DNA from: Candidatus Heimdallarchaeota archaeon | GTDB taxonomy: Archaea > Asgardarchaeota > Heimdallarchaeia > JABLTI01 | Length of the DNA stretch: 5,180 nucleotides | Reading direction: 5' to 3' | Assembly: GCA_030671945.1 (NCBI GenBank) | Contig: DAOVHJ010000209.1 | Location: 1-5,180, forward strand | Shown here: one piece after another, positions 1 to 4,384 of the stretch | Position numbering within the stretch: position 1 is the first letter of the stretch | Layout of the letters: every line of letters starts with the position of its first letter | Translations under genes and position numbers: made by a program | The notes under the pieces: model-generated | The model's database searches: none | The model's input: only the letters and a program-made list of their open reading frames with translations | Told to the model about the DNA's origin: nothing

Positions 1-20
1 AATTAAAGTAGGTTATTCAA

Positions 21-1097
21 ATGGTGAGTAAGAAAACACTTAGTGTCACTTTACTAATATTATTATCAACTTTAATATTTGTTCAATTTAGCTTTTGTGC
101 ACAATCAATAAGCGAAACCTATACTCCAAATGGATATAAACAAAATTCTGTTAATCCAACTTTCGATCAAATACACACAAATCAGTTCAATGAATCCGCA
201 GAACCAATAACTTGGTTTTATTTGAATATTGGTGTTGTAGTTCTAATTCCTATAGTAATGATTGTACAAACAATTATTGATAAAACAAGAAAGAAACCTG
301 ATGTTCCGAAAAAGCTAGAAGAAGAAGAAATTGAGGAAATAGAAACAAGAGTAGAACCTTCTAATAAATTCAATCCATTACTTCTTAGAATAGGATTTTT
401 TACACTTTTTGTTCAAAACATTCTGATTCTACCAATGTTAATAATCTTTATTGCATTGGGTTTAGCTATAACTGTAGGCGGTCCAGGAGGAAATCCAGGT
501 TTGGAATCTGCTACAACTAATCTTTTCAGAGCATTCTCAATCGTATACTATCTTGACTTTGCTGCAGCATTATTGTGTGTTGTAGGTTTGATATTGTTTT
601 CCTTATCAATTAAAGAAAAGGTTCAAGGTTTTGTTGCTTCAGGTTTTTGGCTCCTGTGGATTGGAGTTGGAATATATCCAAGAATTAACTTTGTGACTAG
701 TTTAGGTCTCTTTAATCCCGTACCTGCTGGTGGAGACATCTTTGAGTTCTTTTTAGGCTTCTTTGGCAACACTACATTCCTATTGACTTGTGGATATGGT
801 TTATTTGCTTTAGCATTATTTTATACCGCTAAAGTATTGGTTTCAAATGGTAAACTTCAACGTGGTGGTCTTCTTAATGCTTTTGGACTTGTGAATTTCG
901 TTATAGGTGCTTTTGCAAGTATCTTACTTTTACTTCTATTGACATGGGGATTTCAAATGACTATTGAAGCAATTACAAGTTTGTCATTTATACTGGCTGC
1001 ATTTTGGGCATTGAAATTCTTAGCATCACCTATTCTTGGTATGGTTACTGGAATCATAACATTTAATCGTATAGGAAAAGCAAGCAAAATCACGTAA
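21..1097 (+). CDS. Polytopic membrane protein of unknown function with N-terminal signal segment
   Basis: I do not recognise the family of this 358-residue protein. Residues about 6-27 form a hydrophobic signal peptide or anchor that ends in FCAQS. Residues 28-62 are polar and probably lie outside the cell. A membrane segment at about 65-87 is followed by a basic stop (DKTRKK) and a strongly acidic linker, about 93-115, rich in Glu and probably cytoplasmic. Five or six further hydrophobic segments follow, at about 120-152, 170-197, 202-220, 240-274, 283-313 and 318-347. There are no catalytic motifs, metal ligands or transporter signatures that I can see. ATG at 21 is preceded by AGGT at 10-13, a plausible short Shine-Dalgarno element at normal spacing, and it places the signal segment at the very N-terminus. 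The promoter lies outside the window. The gene ends at TAA and faces the acetyltransferase gene. An integral membrane location is well supported; the function is not. Confidence 0.85.
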   Translation: MVSKKTLSVTLLILLSTLIFVQFSFCAQSISETYTPNGYKQNSVNPTFDQIHTNQFNESAEPITWFYLNIGVVVLIPIVMIVQTIIDKTRKKPDVPKKLEEEEIEEIETRVEPSNKFNPLLLRIGFFTLFVQNILILPMLIIFIALGLAITVGGPGGNPGLESATTNLFRAFSIVYYLDFAAALLCVVGLILFSLSIKEKVQGFVASGFWLLWIGVGIYPRINFVTSLGLFNPVPAGGDIFEFFLGFFGNTTFLLTCGYGLFALALFYTAKVLVSNGKLQRGGLLNAFGLVNFVIGAFASILLLLLLTWGFQMTIEAITSLSFILAAFWALKFLASPILGMVTGIITFNRIGKASKIT

Positions 1098-1114
1098 CAA
1101 ATTTAAGTTGAAAT

Positions 1115-1150
1115 GCGGGGAAATTTTTCTCGCTTTTCTATTGTTTTTTT
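1115..1150 (+). terminator. Hairpin plus oligo-T terminator of the membrane protein gene
   Basis: The 5' arm GCGGGGAA (1115-1122) can pair with TTTTCTCGC (1125-1133), giving about 8 bp with two G-U wobbles and a 3-nt loop. It is followed by a pyrimidine tract that ends in seven T (1144-1150). This lies 17 bases after the stop codon. Archaeal termination needs mainly the oligo-T tract, so the hairpin may be incidental. Confidence 0.6.
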
Positions 1151-1153
1151 ATA

Positions 1154-1183
1154 AAAAAGCTATTTTCATTTTCAATTAAAATG
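1154..1183 (-). terminator. Oligo-T terminator of the acetyltransferase gene
   Basis: On the minus strand, CATTTT (1183-1178) pairs with AAAATG (1172-1167) over a 5-nt loop, and a run of six T follows at 1159-1154. It starts about 15 bases after the acetyltransferase stop codon. With the plus-strand terminator at 1115-1150 it makes a back-to-back termination zone between two convergent genes. The stem is only A-T-rich, so the T run is the stronger evidence. Confidence 0.5.
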
Positions 1184-1198
1184 TCTACTGCTAATTTT

Positions 1199-2410
1199 CT
1201 AAAAGAAGGTTCTTAATCTTGTGAATCGTTTTGGAAATACTTTGTCGAATTTTTCCAAATCTTTTTTCTTTATTTTCACCTTATTGATATCTTTTAGATC
1301 ATAGATTGTTCGATATCCAACGAACAATTGAGTATAAGCTTTGATATCTGTTAAAAGATCAATTTTCTGTTCAGTTGTTTTTGTTACCTTTGCTTTTCCA
1401 TCCTTAATTGTAACCAACATAGGATCAGAATTCCAAGGGGCGTATTCATCATCAATTTTCATTGAAAAAGTGAGGTCTAGATTCTTAACGAATTCCAAAA
1501 GCTCCATTGCTTTCATAACATCAATAACTCGAAACATTGGACCACCAGTCACTTGATATTTGAAACTTCCTTCCCAAAGATCATCAAAGTAATCAGTAAT
1601 TCGTTCATCACCAAGCAATGGATAACTGAAGTCTTTATTCTGATCAGTGTGTTTCTTTATATAATCTAAAACAGTAAGACGAGCTGCTTCGCTATCAACA
1701 ATTACATTTCGCATATTCAATCGAACATTCCAGGGACCTTCTTTCTTCTCTAAACGAGTTGTAAAGTATCCAACGTTTTCTTCTCCATCCTTAATGACAA
1801 ATACTTTAGTCTTCTTCCTAGCATGATGATATTTCCAAAATTCTAAGTCATCATAAATTGTTAAATTAAATTTTGAACCGATTTTCTCTCTAATTGGCAT
1901 ACATATTTTAAATGATTCATCTTGTGAGATTTCTTCTATTTTTAGTGGTTTGAAATCCTTTGGAAGTAAGATATTCTTAGGCGAAGAAATTATCCACTCA
2001 AAATCAGCGCAATTCTCGTAACCATATCTTCTATAAAAGGAAAATTTGAAGGGATAAAGAACTGAAATGTATTCCTGATTCTTCCTCATTAGTTTGAGAG
2101 ATTCCTTAATTAGTGCAGTAATTTGTCTTTGCTTGCGAAATTCGGGTTTTGTGGCTACTGCACCAATCCCTCCCATTTTCATTAAAACACCCCGAACGAA
2201 CATTTTGTAACTATGAATAACATAGGTACTTGCGATTTTACCATCAATAAAGTAACCCAGACAATTATCAAAATTAAGAATTGAGAACCATGCTTTCCAA
2301 TCTTCCTCCGATGTTTCTCCTCCACCAGCAAAACAATAGTCCCATAAATCCTTGAGTTCTTCTTTGTAATCTTCAGATAATTTCTTAATAACCAATTTAG
2401 TAATCTCCAA
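1199..2410 (-). CDS. Eis-like GNAT-family N-acetyltransferase with C-terminal SCP2-like domain
   Basis: This 403-residue protein matches the Eis type of acetyltransferase in length and order: an N-terminal GNAT domain (about 3-140), a second GNAT-like domain (about 155-290) and a sterol-carrier-protein-2-like domain (about 300-403). The N-terminal acetyl-CoA region reads GGIGAVATKPEFRKQRQI (80-97). Tyr126, in FYRRYGYE, falls where mycobacterial Eis has its general-acid tyrosine. The chain ends in Phe-Phe; in Eis the C-terminal Phe carboxylate acts as general base. The SCP2-like part includes VTIKDGKAKVTK and LFVGYRTIYDL. Family members acetylate amines, including aminoglycosides and lysines in mycobacteria; the substrate here is unknown. 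One oddity is that the glycine expected at residue 95 of the R-x-x-G pyrophosphate loop is Arg. The start is TTG at 2410: an in-frame TAG lies at 2446-2444, no ATG or GTG comes between, and the GNAT fold begins immediately. There is no clear Shine-Dalgarno. It stands alone, divergent from the tRNA. Confidence 0.9.
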   Translation of the reverse strand: MEITKLVIKKLSEDYKEELKDLWDYCFAGGGETSEEDWKAWFSILNFDNCLGYFIDGKIASTYVIHSYKMFVRGVLMKMGGIGAVATKPEFRKQRQITALIKESLKLMRKNQEYISVLYPFKFSFYRRYGYENCADFEWIISSPKNILLPKDFKPLKIEEISQDESFKICMPIREKIGSKFNLTIYDDLEFWKYHHARKKTKVFVIKDGEENVGYFTTRLEKKEGPWNVRLNMRNVIVDSEAARLTVLDYIKKHTDQNKDFSYPLLGDERITDYFDDLWEGSFKYQVTGGPMFRVIDVMKAMELLEFVKNLDLTFSMKIDDEYAPWNSDPMLVTIKDGKAKVTKTTEQKIDLLTDIKAYTQLFVGYRTIYDLKDINKVKIKKKDLEKFDKVFPKRFTRLRTFF

Positions 2411-2453
2411 TTTCTCTGATGTAGGTTTTTTAATAACTTTTATCTAATATCTG

Positions 2454-2464
2454 CATATTTTAGG
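2454..2464 (-). promoter_or_regulatory. Possible TATA box for the acetyltransferase gene
   Basis: On the minus strand CCTAAAATATG (2464-2454) resembles an archaeal TATA element. It would place transcription start near 2432, giving a leader of about 20 nt before the TTG. The region is A+T-rich throughout and other boxes are possible, so this is weak. Confidence 0.3.
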
Positions 2465-2480
2465 TATTTACTGACTTGGC

Positions 2481-2496
2481 GTAAGATTTTTAATAT
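2481..2496 (+). promoter_or_regulatory. Likely BRE/TATA element of the tRNA-Thr gene
   Basis: GTAAGA followed by TTTTTAATAT (2487-2496) looks like a purine-rich BRE plus a TATA box. Its centre lies about 37 bases before the mature tRNA 5' end. That predicts a start near 2517 and a 5' leader of about a dozen bases for RNase P to remove. Confidence 0.45.
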
Positions 2497-2528
2497 GAAA
2501 GCAAAAACTCAGATATTACTGAATAACA

Positions 2529-2605
2529 GCCGTCGTAGCACAGCCTGGTAGTGCGACTCCTTGGTAAGGAGTAGGTCGTGGGTTCAAGTCCCATCGACGG
2601 CTCCA
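2529..2605 (+). tRNA. tRNA-Thr (anticodon GGU), CCA encoded
   Basis: The cloverleaf is complete. The acceptor stem GCCGTCG (2529-2535) pairs perfectly with CGACGGC (2595-2601). The D stem is GCAC/GTGC (2538-2541, 2551-2554) with GG in its loop. The anticodon stem is ACTCC/GGAGT with loop TTGGTAA, so the anticodon GGT at 2563-2565 reads ACC, and ACU by wobble, for threonine. The variable loop has 5 nt. The T stem GTGGG/CCCAT has one G-U pair and the loop TTCAAGT. The discriminator is U (2602), as is usual for archaeal tRNA-Thr, and CCA is encoded at 2603-2605. No intron is present. Confidence 0.98.
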
Positions 2606-2620
2606 GTTCTTTTCTTCTTT
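2606..2620 (+). terminator. Pyrimidine-tract terminator of tRNA-Thr
   Basis: Directly after the CCA there is a pyrimidine tract with runs of 4, 2 and 3 T (GTTCTTTTCTTCTTT). Oligo-T tracts of this kind end archaeal tRNA transcripts. It overlaps the last codon of the convergent cupin gene, so the two genes share this sequence on opposite strands. Confidence 0.55.
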
Positions 2621-2945
2621 AATCACCTTTACTTTTCAAGCTCTGTGGTTCAAACATCAAAACATATGATTTCATAGGACTTACAGGTCTATGTACAATT
2701 CCTTTCTCAACAACAAACATATCCCCTTCATTTAATAGTATGTCCGGGAAACCTTTCCGTTGCAAAATAAAGGATCCTTTTACAACATAAAACAACTCAT
2801 CTTCTTTTTCATGTTTGTGGAAAAGAGATTCTCCCTCGAACAACGCTAAACGCACTACTTGGTTGTTTAATTTCGCAACATCTATCGGAGACCAAGGTTT
2901 CTTGATTTCAAAACGCTTCTGTTCGATATTAATTGGTTGGTTCAT
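2619..2945 (-). CDS. Small single-domain cupin protein
   Basis: This 108-residue protein is a stand-alone cupin_2-type beta barrel. Cupin motif 1 is present as G38-x4-H43-K-H45-x4-E50-x6-G57, giving the usual metal-ligand set of two His and one Glu. Motif 2 is G74-D-M-F...K-G82-x2-H85, giving the fourth ligand His85; the usual proline of the PxG turn is replaced, as the segment reads EKGIVH. Such proteins are soluble, bind Fe, Mn, Zn or Ni, and range from isomerases and dioxygenases to sensors, so no reaction can be assigned. The start ATG at 2945 is the natural one for this fold, since residues 1-30 give the leading strands. No Shine-Dalgarno is evident, and a GGAAA-TTTTTTAA element at 2981-2969 could direct a nearly leaderless transcript. 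It is divergent from the HEAT-repeat gene and convergent with tRNA-Thr, 13 nt apart. No T-rich terminator follows it before the tRNA. Confidence 0.9.
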   Translation of the reverse strand: MNQPINIEQKRFEIKKPWSPIDVAKLNNQVVRLALFEGESLFHKHEKEDELFYVVKGSFILQRKGFPDILLNEGDMFVVEKGIVHRPVSPMKSYVLMFEPQSLKSKGD

Positions 2946-2968
2946 AGATTTCTATTCATTATTATTTG

Positions 2969-2981
2969 TTAAAAAATTTCC
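2969..2981 (-). promoter_or_regulatory. Possible BRE/TATA element for a leaderless cupin transcript
   Basis: On the minus strand, purines GGAAA (within 2981-2977) followed by TTTTTTAA (2976-2969) lie about 27 bases before the cupin ATG. That spacing would place transcription start at or next to the start codon. The alternative is the more distal GGAGTTTTTT element that forms one arm of the inverted repeat at 2997-3040. Confidence 0.3.
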
Positions 2982-2996
2982 TTGAAAAAATGCACA

Positions 2997-3040
2997 AAAA
3001 ACTCCTTCTATGTATAAGAATTCACTCTGTTGGAGTTTTT
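2997..3040. repeat. Perfect 9-bp inverted repeat in the cupin/HEAT divergent promoter region
   Basis: AAAAACTCC (2997-3005) and GGAGTTTTT (3032-3040) are exact reverse complements separated by 26 bases. Read outward, each arm is GGAG followed by a T run, which resembles a BRE plus TATA-like box pointing at the gene on its side. The arms sit 47 bases before the HEAT-gene ATG and about 54 bases before the cupin ATG. They could be paired promoter elements, a two-site operator, or a hairpin in a transcript. Which of these is real cannot be decided from sequence. Confidence 0.5.
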
Positions 3041-3084
3041 AACATTTAGAGTCAAATTTAAGTTAAACAGATTTCTGTCGGTTG

Positions 3085-4056
3085 ATGAAAATGGTTCACA
3101 ATATCAATGGTGTTACGAAATTCTTGAAAACAAAAGAAGTCTATAGCCAACATCAGCAACAAAACAAAGCTAATCAGTATAGTGAAATTATTATTTCCCT
3201 TAAGCAAAAGAGTGTTTTCGAATTACTACAGATTGCTCGGAAAGCGAAAAATCGTCACCACAGAGTCTTTGCAGTTCATCTCCTAGGAAAGCAAAAAAAG
3301 AAAAGAGCTGAGATTATTTCTCAGTTACGAGAAATTGTTGCTTATGAACATCGATCTGTAAAAAATGAAGCAATTTGGGCTTTAGCGAAACTTGGCGATA
3401 GAAGTATCCAATCCTTACTATTCGAACTTTATTCGACAGATATGTCTGAGTTAGAAAAAAGTCTCACAGTAAAAATGCTCGGGAAAATTGGCGATGAAAA
3501 ATCCATAACATTTCTTCTAGATGTTAGTGCTCATTCCCGGAATTTAACTGGTTTGAATGCAGGAACAGCTATTCATGAGATTATAGACAAAACAGGCATC
3601 CAACCGCTTATTCAAGCTCTTGAAAATGAATGTGATTTAATTCGACAGGAAGCAATATGGATTCTTTGTGCAAGATGTAAATTTCTTAGTAATAAAAAAG
3701 AAAAGAAGACTATTATAAGAGAATTAATTAGCAGATTGGATCATGAGGATTCAATTCCAACAAGAGTTGTACTTTGTTATAATCTTTCAATTCTCAACGT
3801 TCCAAAAGCATCTCAAGAATTACTAGTTCTTTGTGCAAGTGGACAAATCCCAAATGACAGACAAATGTTCTTTTTAAATGAAGTAATTCGTGCTTTTATT
3901 TATCGTCAAAAAGAATCATCTCTGAAATTAGTTAGTAAACTCAATATTGCTATTGAGACTGTTGATGCTCGAGGTAGAAATGTTTCCACAACTAAACTTG
4001 TTTCAAGGTTGGAGAAATCAATAAGAAATCTGGATAAAATATTTGAAATTCTCTAG
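3085..4056 (+). CDS. HEAT-repeat protein of unknown role
   Basis: The protein is about 323 residues, soluble, mostly alpha-helical and rich in Lys and Arg, with no signal peptide or membrane segment. From about residue 43 to 200 it shows the paired-helix pattern of HEAT/PBS-lyase-type repeats. Helix segments include RVFAVHLLGK (60-69), NEAIWALAKLGD (94-105), SLTVKMLGKIGD (126-137) and QEAIWILCARC (188-198). The EAIW motif occurs twice, at 95-98 and 189-192, and the turn LGD/IGD recurs, as expected for tandem repeats. The C-terminal third (about 200-323) is also helical but less regular. Repeats of this kind are scaffolds for protein contacts; no partner is encoded nearby. I chose ATG at 3085; TTG at 3082 is in frame just before it, and ATG at 3091 is also possible, preceded by a GGTTGATG sequence that loosely resembles an archaeal Shine-Dalgarno. 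The gene is a single unit, divergent from the cupin gene. Only a weak T-rich stretch follows the stop. Confidence 0.85.
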   Translation: MKMVHNINGVTKFLKTKEVYSQHQQQNKANQYSEIIISLKQKSVFELLQIARKAKNRHHRVFAVHLLGKQKKKRAEIISQLREIVAYEHRSVKNEAIWALAKLGDRSIQSLLFELYSTDMSELEKSLTVKMLGKIGDEKSITFLLDVSAHSRNLTGLNAGTAIHEIIDKTGIQPLIQALENECDLIRQEAIWILCARCKFLSNKKEKKTIIRELISRLDHEDSIPTRVVLCYNLSILNVPKASQELLVLCASGQIPNDRQMFFLNEVIRAFIYRQKESSLKLVSKLNIAIETVDARGRNVSTTKLVSRLEKSIRNLDKIFEIL

Positions 4057-4099
4057 TTTCTCTTTATCTCTGAATTCAACAAATAAGAAAACCTTCGGA

Positions 4100-4117
4100 T
4101 TAACACAATCATGTTAA
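4100..4117. promoter_or_regulatory. Operator-like dyad, copy 1
   Basis: TTAACA-CAATCA-TGTTAA is a perfect 6-bp dyad with a 6-bp spacer. It matches the dyad at 4154-4171 at 14 of 18 positions, and the two copies are 54 bp apart, close to five helical turns. This is the form of a binding site for a dimeric helix-turn-helix regulator. Confidence 0.5.
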
Positions 4118-4153
4118 CTAAGATTCCATTCTTATAGCTAATCATTCCGCTGG

Positions 4154-4171
4154 TTAACATATCCATGTTAT
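4154..4171. promoter_or_regulatory. Operator-like dyad, copy 2, next to the short-transcript promoter
   Basis: TTAACA-TATCCA-TGTTAT repeats the dyad at 4100-4117 with one imperfect outer base. It ends 9 bases before the TATA box at 4181, where a bound protein could recruit TBP/TFB or block them. Part of it (TGGTTAACATAT, 4151-4162) recurs with one change as TGGTTACCATAT at 4190-4201, just downstream of the TATA box. Confidence 0.5.
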
Positions 4172-4180
4172 ATTTACCTA

Positions 4181-4188
4181 TTTAAAAG
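4181..4188 (+). promoter_or_regulatory. TATA box of the short structured transcript
   Basis: TTTAAAAG is a clear archaeal TATA element, preceded by TACCTA in the BRE position. Its centre is about 25 bases before 4209, so transcription should begin at about 4207-4210. That coincides with both the first base of the end-pairing stem and the ATG of a 41-codon frame. Confidence 0.65.
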
Positions 4189-4195
4189 ATGGTTA

Positions 4196-4210
4196 CCATA
4201 TATAATATGG
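4196..4210. promoter_or_regulatory. Palindrome over the predicted transcription start
   Basis: CCATAT-ATA-ATATGG is a perfect 6-bp inverted repeat with a 3-bp centre. It covers the region between the TATA box and the predicted start site, the usual place for an archaeal repressor to block RNA polymerase. A+T-rich palindromes of this size can arise by chance. Confidence 0.35.
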
Positions 4211-4332
4211 CGAATAGGAAGCTATTGTATCTACAAAAAATCGACAAGGGTATTGGCGTTGATTTTTATGGGGGTGCAATAGAAAAAGATGATAAGAAAA
4301 TAGTCAAGTCTTCCGTACCCGTGGAAGCTTGA
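4207..4332 (+). CDS. Possible 41-residue leaderless small protein
   Basis: ATG at 4207 opens a frame of 41 codons ending at TGA (4330-4332), with a second in-phase TGA directly after it. The product begins MANRKLLYLQKIDKGIGVDF and ends in KSSVPVEA. It is charged and soluble, with no membrane segment or zinc-binding cysteines, and I do not recognise it. In favour: the TATA box predicts a start at or within 2-3 bases of this ATG, which fits a leaderless archaeal mRNA, and the composition looks protein-like. Against: third codon positions are richer in G and C (16 of 41) than one would expect for such an A+T-rich region. The same bases also form an extensive RNA fold whose arms would constrain the codons. 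The frame could be chance inside a non-coding RNA, or the transcript may do both jobs. Confidence 0.4.
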   Translation: MANRKLLYLQKIDKGIGVDFYGGAIEKDDKKIVKSSVPVEA

Positions 4333-4360
4333 TGACATTCGGAATCGTCGACTATTCGCC
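4209..4360 (+). ncRNA. Candidate structured RNA with paired ends and a predicted kissing loop
   Basis: I see a self-contained fold of about 152 nt. P1: GGCGAATAG (4209-4217) pairs perfectly with CTATTCGCC (4352-4360), closing the RNA. P2: CTATTGTATC (4222-4231) with GGTGCAATAG (4273-4282), 10 bp with two G-U pairs. P2a, nested in P2: AAAAATCGAC (4236-4245) with GTTGATTTTT (4258-4267), 10 bp with one G-U, loop 4246-4257. An A-rich linker of 21 nt follows. P3: TCAAG-T-CTTCC (4304-4314) with GGAAGCTTGA (4323-4332), 10 bp with one bulge, loop GTACCCGT. P4: a short hairpin at 4334-4349. GGGTA in the P2a loop (4248-4252) is complementary to TACCC in the P3 loop (4316-4320), suggesting a kissing contact. 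A TATA box lies about 25 bases upstream and a T run follows P1. It does not look like 5S rRNA, SRP RNA, RNase P RNA or a box C/D or H/ACA guide. The alternative is a leaderless mini-mRNA (ATG 4207). Confidence 0.55.
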
Positions 4361-4384
4361 CCTTTTTGGTTATGGGGTATTTTT
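4359..4384 (+). terminator. Terminator of the short structured transcript
   Basis: Five T (4363-4367) follow the closing stem P1 almost directly. A second element comes next: CCCC (4359-4362) can pair with GGGG (4374-4377), followed by TATTTTT (4378-4384). The CCCC arm overlaps the last two bases of P1, so the two structures compete at their edge. The second T run reaches into the stop codon of the convergent folP-like gene. Confidence 0.55.

Larger units (their letters stand above)
4057..4382. other. 326-bp gene-poor region: promoter, dyads and short transcript
   Basis: The region lies between the convergent HEAT-repeat and dihydropteroate synthase genes. Bases 4057-4099 hold only a weak T-rich stretch after the HEAT stop codon. 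Bases 4100-4210 hold the two dyads, the TATA box and a start-site palindrome. Bases 4207-4384 hold the short transcript and its terminator. On the minus strand a T-rich stretch at about 4303-4283 could end transcripts from the dihydropteroate synthase gene, which would then be antisense to the 3' half of the short RNA. Confidence 0.6.

Noticed and set aside
1115..1183. Bidirectional hairpin region as a mobile-element end or attachment site
   Set aside because: It lies between convergent genes and is explained by two oligo-T terminators; there is no duplication or transposase nearby.
1341..1556. 71-codon open frame on the plus strand
   Set aside because: It lies wholly antisense to the acetyltransferase gene, has no ribosome site or recognisable domain, and is best read as a shadow of that gene.
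2529..2605. tRNA gene as an integration site
   Set aside because: No integrase gene and no repeat of the tRNA 3' end was seen in the window.
3082..3084. TTG as the start of the HEAT-repeat gene
   Set aside because: An ATG follows at the next codon and there is no reason to prefer TTG; the difference is one residue.
4209..4360. Known RNA classes for the short transcript: 5S rRNA, SRP RNA, RNase P RNA, tRNA-like RNA, box C/D or H/ACA guide, common riboswitches
   Set aside because: I see no conserved 5S loop sequence, SRP helix-8 motif, RNase P core sequence, T-loop or proper C/D box pair. TGATGA at 4330-4335 resembles box C, but no matching box D was found. A riboswitch is unlikely because no plus-strand gene follows within the window.
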